The notes under the pieces were generated by a model. The model was not told the origin of the DNA. It was given only the letters and a program-made list of their open reading frames with translations, and did not search any database. Positions 30,539 through 38,828 of a stretch of 44,544 nt of DNA are shown piece after piece. The stretch is from Deltaproteobacteria bacterium (GTDB taxonomy: Bacteria > Desulfobacterota_B > Binatia > UBA9968), in assembly GCA_005879255.1 (NCBI GenBank), contig VBKY01000154.1, forward strand, positions 1 to 44,544, written 5' to 3'. Made by a program: the position numbers and the translations under genes. How positions within the stretch are numbered: the first letter of the stretch is position 1; every line of letters begins with the position of its first letter.

Positions 30539-31297
30539 ATGCGTTTGAAAGACAGAGTAGCGATCGTCACCGGCGGCGGCGTAGGCATCGGTAAAGCTTA
30601 TGCTCACGGTTTAGCGAAAGAGGGAGCCAAGGTTGTAGTCGCCGATATTCAGGAAGCGGAAGCGAAGAAAGTCGCTACGGACATCAAATCGGCCGGCGGC
30701 GAAGCCATCGCCGTGGCCCTTGACGTCACCTCACCGGAAAAAACTCAAGCGATGGCCGAAGCTACGTTGAAAGAATATGGCCGCATCGACATCCTCGTAA
30801 ACAACGCCGGTCTTTACTCCGCACTCAAAAAGAAAAACTTCATGGAGATTGACACCGACGAATGGGATCGCGTGATGGCGGTCAACGTAAAAGGGTTGTT
30901 CCTCTGCGTGAAGGCCGTCTACCCCGCCATGAAGCGACAGAAGAAAGGCAAGATCATCAACATCTCATCGGGGACGACGCAAAGCGGCACGCCATTTTTC
31001 TTGCATTATGTTTCCTCCAAAGCGGGCGTATTGGGTTTTACCCGCGCGCTCGCGCGCGAAGTCGGCGGCGACAACATCTGCGTCAATTCGATCATGCCCG
31101 GCCTAACCATTTCCAGTCCAAACCAGGAAGGGGTCACGAGTCCGGAGCAATTGGCCGACCGCAGAAAGCGCCGCGCCATCCAGCGCGATCAATATCCCGC
31201 GGACTTGGTGGGCACCGTCATCTTTCTCGCTTCCGATGACAGCGATTTTATGACCGGCCAAGCCATCGGTGTCGACGGCGGCATGAACATGCACTGA
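30539..31297 (+). CDS. short-chain dehydrogenase/reductase
   Basis: The classical SDR layout is complete in 252 residues: cofactor loop TGGGVGIG (residues 11-18), DV at 62-63, NNAG (88-91), catalytic Ser143/144, Tyr157 and Lys161 in the YxxxK motif (YVSSK) and a C-terminal GQAIGVDGGM. Asp36 after the second strand suggests preference for NAD(H). GGAGG lies nine bases before the ATG. It is the last gene of the plus-strand catabolic strip and probably oxidises a hydroxyl group made or freed by its neighbours. This is inference from order. Confidence 0.94.
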   Translation: MRLKDRVAIVTGGGVGIGKAYAHGLAKEGAKVVVADIQEAEAKKVATDIKSAGGEAIAVALDVTSPEKTQAMAEATLKEYGRIDILVNNAGLYSALKKKNFMEIDTDEWDRVMAVNVKGLFLCVKAVYPAMKRQKKGKIINISSGTTQSGTPFFLHYVSSKAGVLGFTRALAREVGGDNICVNSIMPGLTISSPNQEGVTSPEQLADRRKRRAIQRDQYPADLVGTVIFLASDDSDFMTGQAIGVDGGMNMH

Positions 31298-31316
31298 ATT
31301 TGTGACCGGAGGAAAA

Positions 31317-32567
31317 TCACTCGAAGATCATGCTGGTGAAAGTCACAGCAGATCCGGTTTCCGGTGTGAAAGCTTGACCGTATTTGAGATGTTTACCCGC
31401 GACTCCGTCGAGGAGATGGATTAAAGAGTAGAGCGGCGAAAAACCGCAAATTCTTCTCCGATCCTGATCTTTGGCGATCTCGTTGAAAAATCCCGGCGCA
31501 TCGAGGGCGAGCAGCCGGTCGACCAGGCTATGATCCTCGGTCTCAACCCATTTAAGAAAGTCATCCGTGATCGGTTCTCGGTCGCCGAACTGCCGGCCGA
31601 CGTGAGCGAGATCGACACCGGCGACGAAACAGACTTGACGGCTTTCCTTTTCCGCCGTCTCGCGCAGGGCGCGCAAGAAAGTCCCCACGGCTGGAGTTTT
31701 TTCCGGCGCAGTCTGATCTATCATCATGGAATGAAACGAAGACACCAAAATCGGCACGATTTTAAAGGGTCTCTCCGGCTGGCCAGTTATCGCCGCCCTT
31801 TGCCGCGCGACGTGCTTGAGAAATACGACTTGAAACTCTAGCGAGTGCTCGCCCCGGTGCAGATATTCGTCAACGAAATAATCTTCGGCACACTGCGCCT
31901 GCAAACGATTGACAAAATCTGTATCCGTTTCCACGACACCAAGCGGCGTCGCAAAATCTTTGAGCGTCAAAATATACGGCGCCTGCCCGCCACAATGCGA
32001 CGTACCGAGAAGAATGTAGAGATCGGCGCCATCGCTTTCCGCGAGAGGTTTGTAAGCCCAGGCGTAGGCCGGACCGCCGCGATGGAAATCGATATGCGGC
32101 GCGACCACGGCGCGCGGCGTAGAGCATCGGTTTTTAGGCGACGGTAGTCCGGGTCCGTTAGGCAAAGAAAAATAGCCGTCGAGCTGACTTGTCAATTGAG
32201 TCGGATCGGCATTGTAGACACCGCCGACATGCGCGGCCGTGCGCGTCGGCAGGCGGCGAAATTCGAGCATCACCGCGTGTCGATAGGTAACGAATCGCTC
32301 GCTCTGCAAATAATAGTGCTGGTCGAGCGTATCGACGAAATCCTTGAGTTCCTCGCCGAGCAGCAATGTGCCGAACTGCTTGCAGTAGGCCTCTTGGACG
32401 TCAATCAGGGAATGCCGGCCATCGAAATGAGACAGTATAAAATAACCGACCGGTGAAATGCCCAGGGGAGTGGCGAGATTTAACGGATCCCTTAGGTGGA
32501 TCAGAGTGTTACCGTCTTGTTGAACCGGAAACGCTTCGATGGCGCGGAGTCGAGGTTTGTCGTCCAT
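31317..32567 (-). CDS. MEMO-family protein (AmmeMemoRadiSam system B) with an N-terminal extension
   Basis: Residues about 150-416 are a complete MEMO domain, the class III extradiol-dioxygenase-like fold: VVAPHIDFHRGGPAYAWAYK, LLGTSHCG, GEHSLEFQVVFLKHV, VPILVSSFH, VAGVDLAHVGRQFGD and FSPLYSLIHLL. Bacterial MEMO proteins usually accompany an AMMECR1 protein and a radical SAM enzyme; neither is present here. Residues 1 to about 120 are an additional domain (SPVGYFILSHFDGRHSLIDVQEAYCKQFG), resembling a small PqqD-like or winged-helix module. Human MEMO binds copper, and the corresponding His residues appear to be kept. Upstream lie a SufT-like gene and mrp on the same strand. Role unknown. Confidence 0.88.
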   Translation of the reverse strand: MDDKPRLRAIEAFPVQQDGNTLIHLRDPLNLATPLGISPVGYFILSHFDGRHSLIDVQEAYCKQFGTLLLGEELKDFVDTLDQHYYLQSERFVTYRHAVMLEFRRLPTRTAAHVGGVYNADPTQLTSQLDGYFSLPNGPGLPSPKNRCSTPRAVVAPHIDFHRGGPAYAWAYKPLAESDGADLYILLGTSHCGGQAPYILTLKDFATPLGVVETDTDFVNRLQAQCAEDYFVDEYLHRGEHSLEFQVVFLKHVARQRAAITGQPERPFKIVPILVSSFHSMMIDQTAPEKTPAVGTFLRALRETAEKESRQVCFVAGVDLAHVGRQFGDREPITDDFLKWVETEDHSLVDRLLALDAPGFFNEIAKDQDRRRICGFSPLYSLIHLLDGVAGKHLKYGQAFTPETGSAVTFTSMIFE

Positions 32568-32645
32568 TATCGAAGGCGGGAGCGAGGTCGATTCAAGATG
32601 AAAATTTTGTCAACGAGGAAGTGGTTCCGGAGGACTAATTGACCC

Positions 32646-32945
32646 TCAAACGATGCCCAGTCGCTGTTTCGCTTCTTCGCTAATCATACTCGGGTTCCAC
32701 GGCGGATCCCAGACCAGATCGACCGTGGCTTCAACGACGTCGTCCAGAGCCAATATCCTTTGCCTCGCGTCAGCCGCGATCATCGTTCCCATGCCGCAGC
32801 CGGGCGCAGTTAGCGTCATTCTGACGGCGACCTTGTCGTCGTTCACCTCAACGTCGTAGACCAAACCGAGATCGACGATGTTGACCGGAATTTCCGGATC
32901 GTAACAATCGTGCAGCGCTTCGTAAACCTGTTCTTTGGTGACCAT
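32646..32945 (-). CDS. SufT-like DUF59 (MIP18) Fe-S assembly factor
   Basis: The 99-residue protein is a single DUF59 domain with DPEIPVNIVDLGLVYDV (residues 17-33) and TAPGCGMG holding the conserved Cys50. This family helps maturation of Fe-S proteins and includes SufT and eukaryotic MIP18. It has an extended C-terminus with WDPPWNPSMISEEAKQRLG, as in SufT-like proteins. AGGAG nine bases upstream supports the ATG at 32945. It follows mrp, which has its own DUF59 domain, by 53 bases on the same strand. Confidence 0.93.
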   Translation of the reverse strand: MVTKEQVYEALHDCYDPEIPVNIVDLGLVYDVEVNDDKVAVRMTLTAPGCGMGTMIAADARQRILALDDVVEATVDLVWDPPWNPSMISEEAKQRLGIV

Positions 32946-32998
32946 CCTTTTATCTCCTGTTTTGAAAACTACTGATCAAAACCATACCCCCGACTTAT

Positions 32999-34096
32999 CT
33001 ACGTCGTAATGATCGCTGGACCGCCTTTCCTTGCTCGTTCCGACGCAATTGATAGCTGTCCGGCCAACTTAGCTGCGATTTCCAGAAAAATTTTGCTCAG
33101 AGACGACTTTGGGTCTTGAATCAAAATCGGCACGCCTTTGTCGCCACCCTCGCGCAGCGCCGGCGTGATCGGAATTTCGCCGAGATAGGGAATCTGGAAC
33201 CGCTCGGCCGCGCGCTGCGCGCCGCCTCGGGAAAAGATCTCATGGCTTTTGCCGCAGCCGTCGCAAATAAAATAGCTCATGTTCTCGACGATACCGACGA
33301 TGGGAATCATCACCTTGTCGAACATGGACTTGGCGCGTATCACGTCGGCGAGCGCCACGTGCTGGGGCGTGGCCACCAACAGCGCACCGCTGACTTTCAG
33401 CTGCTGCGAAAAGGTGATCTGCACATCGCCGGTGCCCGGTGGCATATCCACCACCAAGTAATCCAACTCGCCCCAATGAACGTCAGCCATGAGTTGGTGC
33501 AAGGCTTTACCTAACATCGGGCCGCGCCAAATCACCGCTTGGTCCGGGTCGAGAAAAAAGCCGATCGACATGACCGGCACGCCATGAGCCATGGTAGGTT
33601 CGATCTTGTAGCCACCGTCGACTTCGATCTTTCTCGGCTCGCCTTTGACGCCCATAATGATCGGCACCGAAGGCCCGTAAATATCCGCATCCAGCAAACC
33701 GGTCGCGGCACCGTGCATCTTGAGCGCAACGGCTAAGTTGGCCGCTACTGTTGATTTACCTACGCCACCTTTGCCGGCTGCGACGAGCACGACGTTTTTC
33801 ACCGTCGGTAACAGATCCGTCTGCCCCGCTCCAGCTTTGCTGCCGCGCACCTGAGCGCCGAAGCTAATTGCCAGACCGCTCACCCCGGGAACTTGAGCCA
33901 GTGCTTGTTTGCAATCGTGTTCGATGGTTTCACGCAAAGGGCAAGCCGGCGTGGTCAATTCCACCGTGAACGTGACCTGACCGTGATCAACGGCCAAGTT
34001 TTTTACCATGCCGAGGCTCACGATGTCGCGATGGATCTCCGGATCCTGGACTCCGCGTAACGCGTCGAGAATTCTTTCTTCGGTCAAATGTTCCAC
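32999..34096 (-). CDS. mrp: Mrp/NBP35-type Fe-S carrier ATPase
   Basis: Mrp (ApbC) binds and transfers Fe-S clusters using a P-loop NTPase. An N-terminal DUF59 domain (LRGVQDPEIHRDIVSLGMV, with Cys52 in TTPACPL) precedes the deviant Walker A AAGKGGVGKST at residues 106-116. Other marks are LLDADIYGPSVP, VIWRGPML, DYLVVDMPPGTGDVQ and a Cys pair in CDGCGKSHEIFSRGG that holds the bridging cluster in the dimer. At 365 residues it is typical. It is the first of three minus-strand genes (mrp, SufT-like, MEMO). All active residues are intact. Confidence 0.97.
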   Translation of the reverse strand: MEHLTEERILDALRGVQDPEIHRDIVSLGMVKNLAVDHGQVTFTVELTTPACPLRETIEHDCKQALAQVPGVSGLAISFGAQVRGSKAGAGQTDLLPTVKNVVLVAAGKGGVGKSTVAANLAVALKMHGAATGLLDADIYGPSVPIIMGVKGEPRKIEVDGGYKIEPTMAHGVPVMSIGFFLDPDQAVIWRGPMLGKALHQLMADVHWGELDYLVVDMPPGTGDVQITFSQQLKVSGALLVATPQHVALADVIRAKSMFDKVMIPIVGIVENMSYFICDGCGKSHEIFSRGGAQRAAERFQIPYLGEIPITPALREGGDKGVPILIQDPKSSLSKIFLEIAAKLAGQLSIASERARKGGPAIITT

Positions 34097-34314
34097 GGGA
34101 CTCTTTCCTCCACAAAAAACTTTAGACTTATAAGGTCTACGATGTCAACAGCGCGTTAACGATCAGCGACTAACGGAGTCTAATTTTATTGAATTAGAGC
34201 GCCCATCGACTCGCGGCTAGTTGAATTGTACCTTTTATCTTGATGAGGGGGAGTGCTTTTGGTAAAATCGGCGTGATTTTGCATGCAACCACGCCAATTA
34301 CTTCGGGAGGTACA

Positions 34315-34653
34315 ATGAAACAGGCACTTATGATCGGGGCGGCCTTCTTGATTCTTACTTCAGGGGTCGGCTGTTCGGGCGGGAGCCTGACGACGCGCGA
34401 GAAGGGCGCGGGCATCGGCGCACTTGGCGGCGCCGCCGCGGGAGGAATCATCGGTGCCGCCGTGGGCCATCCGGGGGCCGGAGCGGCGATCGGCGGCGCG
34501 CTCGGTCTCGGTGCTGGCGCTCTTGTTGGCGACCAAATGCAGGGACAGGAAATTAAGCAAGCGGATCAGCAGAAACAGGTGGACGCCAACCAGGCCGAGA
34601 TAGAGCGTCAACGACGAGAAATTGAGCGGCTCCGCAAACAGGGCGAGTATTGA
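34315..34653 (+). CDS. short glycine-zipper lipoprotein
   Basis: A lipoprotein signal (MKQALMIGAAFLILTSGVGC, Cys20) precedes a glycine-zipper segment (residues 25-74, starting LTTREKGAG and rich in GAAxGGxxG) likely to insert in a membrane, then a Gln/Glu/Arg-rich coiled coil (IKQADQQKQVDANQAEIERQRREIERL). GGGAGG lies before the ATG at 34315; a longer frame from 34240 has no such support. Residues 25-74 are identical to those of the next gene, which adds an OmpA domain. It looks like a tandem duplicate that lost, or never had, the OmpA part. Function: outer-membrane lipoprotein of unknown role. Confidence 0.85.
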   Translation: MKQALMIGAAFLILTSGVGCSGGSLTTREKGAGIGALGGAAAGGIIGAAVGHPGAGAAIGGALGLGAGALVGDQMQGQEIKQADQQKQVDANQAEIERQRREIERLRKQGEY

Positions 34654-34785
34654 GCCCGGGGGGTTCAGACCCAGAGGTAAGCCGCAATGTTCGAGCGGCA
34701 ATGGATTCGGCAACTGGACGCGTTCCAATACGATCTTAAGACTGCCGATGAAGAACCAGAGTCTTCAAAGCTTGGAGGGCGTATC

Positions 34786-35499
34786 ATGAAGCATTTGAAA
34801 AATTTCCGATTGGGCGTCTTGTTGCTTACCGCCCTAATAGCCGGATCGGGATGTTCGGGCGGCGAATTAACCACGCGTGAGAAGGGCGCGGGGATCGGCG
34901 CACTCGGAGGTGCCGCCGCGGGAGGAATCATCGGCGCCGCCGTAGGTCATCCTGGCGCGGGGGCAGCGATTGGCGGCGCGTTGGGATTGGGCGCCGGTGC
35001 GCTCGTCGGCGACCAATTATTAGGCCAGGAGAACAAGCAAAAAGAGCAGCAGAAGTCGCTCGACCAGCAGCGCGCTGATATCGAAAAGAACCGCCAGCTG
35101 ATTGAGGAACTGAAGAAGCGAAATATCGAGGCCCGCGAGACCAGCCGCGGAGTAGCGGTCAATCTGCCGAGCGTCAACTTTGAATTTGACAGAGCGGATT
35201 TAACCTCTGATGGCAGGGCGAAAGTTGATCAGATTGCCAATATCATCCGGCGCGATGCGCCAAACCGTCGTATCACTGTCGAAGGCCATGCCAGCCGAGA
35301 AAGCGCTGCTCAAGAGGCCTATAACCAGCGGCTGTCGGAAAGACGAGCCAGTACCGTGGCCGATGCGCTCGAGCGCAATGGTGTAAATAACAGAAATGTG
35401 TCATCCCAAGGTCTTGGCACGCGCGCGCCGGTCGCTTCCAACGATACCGAAAGCGGACGGCAACAGAACCGCCGCGTCGAGGTAATCATCGAGAATTGA
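34786..35499 (+). CDS. glycine-zipper lipoprotein with OmpA domain
   Basis: The signal ends at a lipobox-like LIAGSGC (Cys23). It is followed by the same 50-residue glycine-zipper core as the upstream gene, a charged coiled coil (KEQQKSLDQQRADIEKNRQLIEELKKRN), and an OmpA C-terminal domain: VNFEFDRADLTSDGRAKVDQIA, VEGHASRESAAQEAYNQRLSERRASTVADAL and GRQQNRRVEVIIE. The OmpA domain has the Asp/Arg residues that bind peptidoglycan, so this protein should tie the outer membrane to the wall. GGAGG precedes the ATG at 34786; a longer frame from 34687 lacks such support. It belongs to the Pal/YiaD-like group. Confidence 0.93.
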   Translation: MKHLKNFRLGVLLLTALIAGSGCSGGELTTREKGAGIGALGGAAAGGIIGAAVGHPGAGAAIGGALGLGAGALVGDQLLGQENKQKEQQKSLDQQRADIEKNRQLIEELKKRNIEARETSRGVAVNLPSVNFEFDRADLTSDGRAKVDQIANIIRRDAPNRRITVEGHASRESAAQEAYNQRLSERRASTVADALERNGVNNRNVSSQGLGTRAPVASNDTESGRQQNRRVEVIIEN

Positions 35500-35672
35500 C
35501 TCACTTCTAGACCAGGCTGTGAGGGTCGTTTTCGGTAATTAGATGCTATCAGAGTCTCGCAGCCGTCGCCGTCTAGTCACCCTGAGCAATGCGAAGGGTT
35601 TGATTCTTAGGGTTCGCTTGCCCGCCGGTGCATTTCAAGGCAGAAGGTTTTCCACTATTCGAGAAGGGGTCG

Positions 35673-36254
35673 CTAGCGTGAGCCAAATCGCGGCTCGGTA
35701 CCCGCGAACAAGCGCTGAATGTTGTCGCGATGGCGCATAGTAATCATCACGGCGAGGAAAACACCCGTCGCAATCACGGTCGGAGAATAAGACAAAGACC
35801 AGAGCATGATCGGCGCAGTTAGGGCCGCGACAATCGAGCCGAGAGAAACGAGCCGGCTCGAAACAGCGACCACGGCAAATACGGCCATCGAGACTAGAGT
35901 CGCCATTGGCGCTATAGCCAATAGAATCCCGAGCGCGGTGGCGACTCCCTTTCCGCCCCGAAACTTCAAAAACAGCGGATACAGGTGACCCAAAAACGCG
36001 GCGATGGCGACCAAGGCCACCGCCGTGTGACTCAATCCTAGCCGACCTGCGACGAAAACCGGGATAAATCCTTTGCCGACGTCCGCGATCAACGTCAGCA
36101 ATCCCCGCTTTTTGCCCACCACGCGGGCGACGTTGGTCGCGCCGATGTTGCCGCTCCCGACCTTTCTAATATCGACTCCCGCCAGCGCCCCGACGATGTA
36201 TCCGGTCGGAATGGACCCAAGCAGATAAGAAAATATCACGACGATGATTTCCAT
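35673..36254 (-). CDS. plsY: glycerol-3-phosphate acyltransferase PlsY
   Basis: PlsY transfers an acyl group from acyl-phosphate to glycerol-3-phosphate, the first committed step of phospholipid synthesis. The 193-residue protein has the three conserved cytoplasmic motifs GSIPTGYIVG, GSGNIGATNVAR and GHLYPLFLKFRGGKGVATALG, and about five to seven helices. I chose the ATG at 36254; the frame continues upstream to 36374, but those 40 residues are basic and lie over the preceding gene. It follows that hypothetical membrane protein by 28 bases and is probably co-transcribed. Confidence 0.95.
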   Translation of the reverse strand: MEIIVVIFSYLLGSIPTGYIVGALAGVDIRKVGSGNIGATNVARVVGKKRGLLTLIADVGKGFIPVFVAGRLGLSHTAVALVAIAAFLGHLYPLFLKFRGGKGVATALGILLAIAPMATLVSMAVFAVVAVSSRLVSLGSIVAALTAPIMLWSLSYSPTVIATGVFLAVMITMRHRDNIQRLFAGTEPRFGSR

Positions 36255-36282
36255 TGCGGCGCGTCGAGGGGAACGAAATTTT

Positions 36283-36930
36283 TTAGAATCGTATTTTCGT
36301 CCTGCGCCGCCGATCGCGGCGCAAGTAATAGTGGCCCCCACAAATCCATCCGATGAAAAAAAACGCCGCGGCAATGGCCGCGGCGATCATCAATTCTCTT
36401 TCGTGGCCTTCTAACATTTGCAGAATCGATGGCGACTTTAGATTTGGTTCTTCCTCAGGTTTGTCGACGGGTGGAATTGAATTTGCTGGCGATGGAGCTT
36501 TCGATGATGGAGCCGTCACTTTAGGCTTACCAGTGGGTGGCGCCGGGATCTTGGCCGATGTTGAGTCGGCCTTCTTTGTCGGTTCTTTTGACTCCGTGGC
36601 GGGAGTTTTCGAAGAGCCGGAGCCAGGATCTGAAGTTTGTGCGACCGCTTCGTTGACGAAGGTCCAAAATTTTGTATGAACGGGCTCGTTTCGGCCGTCG
36701 GCAGCGACGCCGAAATACCGCTTTCGCGCCAACTCTTCGACGGCAACCCGATCTGCATCTTCAAACGTCGGTTTGAGCGGGTGCTCAATACCGGGATCGG
36801 CATGCAAGTTGGTTTTTTCACTAGTTGGAACGATCGCGTTCTTCTTCGCCGACTCCGGGTGCAAATTTACGATCAAAAGGAAAATCGATAGCAGAAATAT
36901 TGACGGGGCATACCGCGCGGCTCCCAACAT
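36283..36930 (-). CDS. two-anchor membrane protein with a Pro/Ser/Lys-rich linker
   Basis: An N-terminal hydrophobic segment (PSIFLLSIFLLIV) is followed by a polar part with PVHTKFWTFVNEAVAQ and a low-complexity linker (about residues 95-155: repeats of PTKK, PAPPTGKPK and PSPAN). A C-terminal membrane helix (MIAAAIAAAFFFIGWICGG) ends in a strongly basic tail (YYLRRDRRRRTKIRF), which should stay in the cytoplasm. The middle would lie in the periplasm. No family is recognised. It is upstream of plsY on the same strand with a 28-base gap. The composition is normal for this genome, not obviously foreign. Confidence 0.72.
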   Translation of the reverse strand: MLGAARYAPSIFLLSIFLLIVNLHPESAKKNAIVPTSEKTNLHADPGIEHPLKPTFEDADRVAVEELARKRYFGVAADGRNEPVHTKFWTFVNEAVAQTSDPGSGSSKTPATESKEPTKKADSTSAKIPAPPTGKPKVTAPSSKAPSPANSIPPVDKPEEEPNLKSPSILQMLEGHERELMIAAAIAAAFFFIGWICGGHYYLRRDRRRRTKIRF

Positions 36931-37000
36931 CGACTCAACTTATCATAACGCTTTGAGAACTCTCAATGAATTTCCACGGCGCCGGCACCGGGGAGGGATC

Positions 37001-37038
37001 AAAAAAAAGCCCCACGCGGTAATATTTCGCGCGGGGCT
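37001..37038 (-). terminator. intrinsic terminator of the double-cupin gene
   Basis: On the minus strand AGCCCC and GGGGCT pair, with an inner CGCG/CGCG extension around an AT loop, followed by eight U. It starts about 26 bases after the cupin stop, a classic position. It isolates that gene from the hypothetical-plsY pair downstream. Confidence 0.88.
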
Positions 37039-37063
37039 TGCGGTGCCAGGAAACTGATTTCCT

Positions 37064-38158
37064 CTATGCCGGTTTTCGATAAAAATCAGGATTCATCCGG
37101 CTGTCGGTTCCCGACTTGGCGAGTTCCTCTTCAAACATCTTACGAATATTCGGGTCCTCATCGAAATACTCGATCTGATTGCCGCCCGCCTTAACGTCCT
37201 TGTCAACTTTGGTGATATCGCCAAAGCCCTCGCCCAGACTGTATTTGATCCCGCCCAAACGCGGCGGCAGATAACGCGCCCCTGTAGCACCCGTGTTAAA
37301 GTGCTGGTGCCACATCATCGCCGGTGGGGTAAAAACGCTGCCGTCCTGCCAATCATAGCGTTTGGGCTGCTCTCCCTGTCTCCAGAACATCGAGAAGCCT
37401 TTGCCTTTGATTATGATGACGTTGAAGCCTGGACCATGGCGGTGGGCTTTCTTGTACGTGCCAATGGGGAATTCCGAGATATGCGCGGCCATCGAGCCAT
37501 TGGCCATCTCCAACATCACGTTCTTTCCCCCTCCACCGCGCTCCTTCCAATCTTCCAGCGCGAAATTGCGCGCATCTGCGATAAAATTGGTGTCCCAAAC
37601 GCGGCCTGGATAGGCTTTGCCTTTACCGCTGAAATATTCCGGATCGCCATCGAAGCGGTCGGTGAAATCGCGCGGCGTGTTGAAAATGAAATCTGCATCG
37701 TGAAACAAGTTAAAGACGATCGGCATGCTATTGACGGAGAAAAATCGCGCAGGCTCGTCGCCGGAGCCGTTAAAGTGTTGGTACCAAGCATTGAGCGGCA
37801 ACGCAAAAAGACTACCCTCTTGCCACTCGAAGGTTTGCTTCACTCCTTTATCATTCCAGATAGTCGTCGCGCCTCGTCCCTTGAGAACAAAATGCAAATC
37901 TTCGTATAAATGTCTTATCGGGTTAAGCTTTTTTCCCGGCGCGATCTCGTTCACGTACGCGCCGGTGGCTCCTTCCGCCCCCTCCATGTTGATGAATGCG
38001 CCGTTGCCACCGATTCTATCCCAGGGTTTTAGGTCAACTTTTTTCAAGTCCTGGACGAAAAAAGTCTTGATGATGGGAATCCCTTCACCGAGCTGCCACT
38101 TGTCGTAGTACGGGATGTTGTCCATTACATTTTCAACTTGAGTTGCCGGCTTGGCCAT
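37064..38158 (-). CDS. double-cupin protein
   Basis: Two cupin barrels are visible in the 364 residues: the first has GKKLNPIRHLYEDLHFVLKGRGATTIW, the second GTYKKAHRHGPGFNVIIIKGKGFSMFW, and each is followed by a WQEG/WQDG and QHFN element. His residues in both (RHLYEDLH; HRH) could bind a metal. Bicupins of this type include gentisate-like dioxygenases and related ring-cleaving or isomerising enzymes, but the match is to the fold only. GGAGG lies eight bases before the ATG, and an intrinsic terminator follows. It is a monocistronic unit. Confidence 0.88.
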   Translation of the reverse strand: MAKPATQVENVMDNIPYYDKWQLGEGIPIIKTFFVQDLKKVDLKPWDRIGGNGAFINMEGAEGATGAYVNEIAPGKKLNPIRHLYEDLHFVLKGRGATTIWNDKGVKQTFEWQEGSLFALPLNAWYQHFNGSGDEPARFFSVNSMPIVFNLFHDADFIFNTPRDFTDRFDGDPEYFSGKGKAYPGRVWDTNFIADARNFALEDWKERGGGGKNVMLEMANGSMAAHISEFPIGTYKKAHRHGPGFNVIIIKGKGFSMFWRQGEQPKRYDWQDGSVFTPPAMMWHQHFNTGATGARYLPPRLGGIKYSLGEGFGDITKVDKDVKAGGNQIEYFDEDPNIRKMFEEELAKSGTDSRMNPDFYRKPA

Positions 38159-38409
38159 TGATCTTCCTCCGAAAAAGCTATGCAGGATTCATATCTTATA
38201 ACATTGGTGAAAGCAAGATAAGTTGGGCGGTTAGACACTATAGCGCGCCGCGTGTACACACATCGCGACGCAAGATCAAATTTGCCCAGATCATTGACAA
38301 CTAACTGGAAAGTCTACTAAATGGCACCTTAACGCAGCGAAGACGCCCGTCGCGAGAATAGTGCCGCTCGGAACTGATTTTTCACGCAAACCAAAAAAGG
38401 AGAGTTGTC

Positions 38410-38625
38410 TTGGCCACAACCGTCGAAGCACCTATGGTAGGTAAGATCTTGAAGATCGAAAAAAATGTTGGAGATCATGTCGACGAGGACGAAGTCATGA
38501 TTGTCATGGAAGCAATGAAGATGGAGATTCCCATCGTTGCGCCGGTAACTGGAACGGTGAAAGAGGTAAAAGTCGCAGCAGGCCAAGCTGTCGAAGCGGA
38601 GCAAGTGCTCGCCGTCATCGAGTAA
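38410..38625 (+). CDS. biotin carboxyl carrier protein of a decarboxylase/carboxylase
   Basis: The 71-residue biotinyl domain carries EAMKM with the biotin-accepting Lys37, flanked by the usual hairpins (PMVGKILKIEKNVGDHV and VTGTVKEVKVAAGQAV). Starting at a TTG after AAAAAGGAG, it is the smallest form of the carrier, with no linker or epsilon part. It opens the operon with the gamma/delta, beta and carboxyltransferase genes, so it should carry the carboxyl from the acyl-CoA to the membrane beta subunit. The biotin ligase is not in the window. Confidence 0.93.
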   Translation: MATTVEAPMVGKILKIEKNVGDHVDEDEVMIVMEAMKMEIPIVAPVTGTVKEVKVAAGQAVEAEQVLAVIE

Positions 38626-38672
38626 ACCTCGAAGCCAAGCTCACGGCATTATTTTTTAAGGAGAACTAACCA

Positions 38673-38819
38673 ATGGATAGCTGGACGTTCGGCTGGACGC
38701 TGGCGTTGATCGGCATGACCGGCACGATGCTGGTGCTGTGGATCTTGAGCCTGCTCATCCTGCTGCTCAAAAAAATCTTTCCTTACCAACCCGAAGAATC
38801 GGCAGCCAAGAAAGGCTAA
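38673..38819 (+). CDS. OadG-like small membrane subunit of the Na+-pump decarboxylase
   Basis: The 48-residue frame has AAGGAG before its ATG and codes for one helix (TLALIGMTGTMLVLWILSLLILLLKKIFP) and a charged tail (YQPEESAAKKG). Size, single helix and place between the carrier and beta subunit genes match the OadG/MmdD gamma-delta subunits that hold these complexes together. It is very short and lacks the long Ala/Pro-rich tail of some OadG proteins, so the family call rests mainly on position. Confidence 0.8.
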   Translation: MDSWTFGWTLALIGMTGTMLVLWILSLLILLLKKIFPYQPEESAAKKG

Positions 38820-38828
38820 CTTTACCTC

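Noticed and set aside
34179..34198. TCTAATT/AATTAGA hairpin between mrp and the lipoprotein gene.
   Set aside because: AT-rich, short stem, no U-tract and no clear relation to either gene.
36255..36374. Upstream extension of plsY.
   Set aside because: The added 40 residues are basic, unlike PlsY N-termini, and overlap the preceding gene.
36953..36966. Palindrome TTGAGA-AC-TCTCAA upstream of the hypothetical membrane protein gene.
   Set aside because: A single short palindrome without promoter boxes or a second copy; too weak to call an operator.
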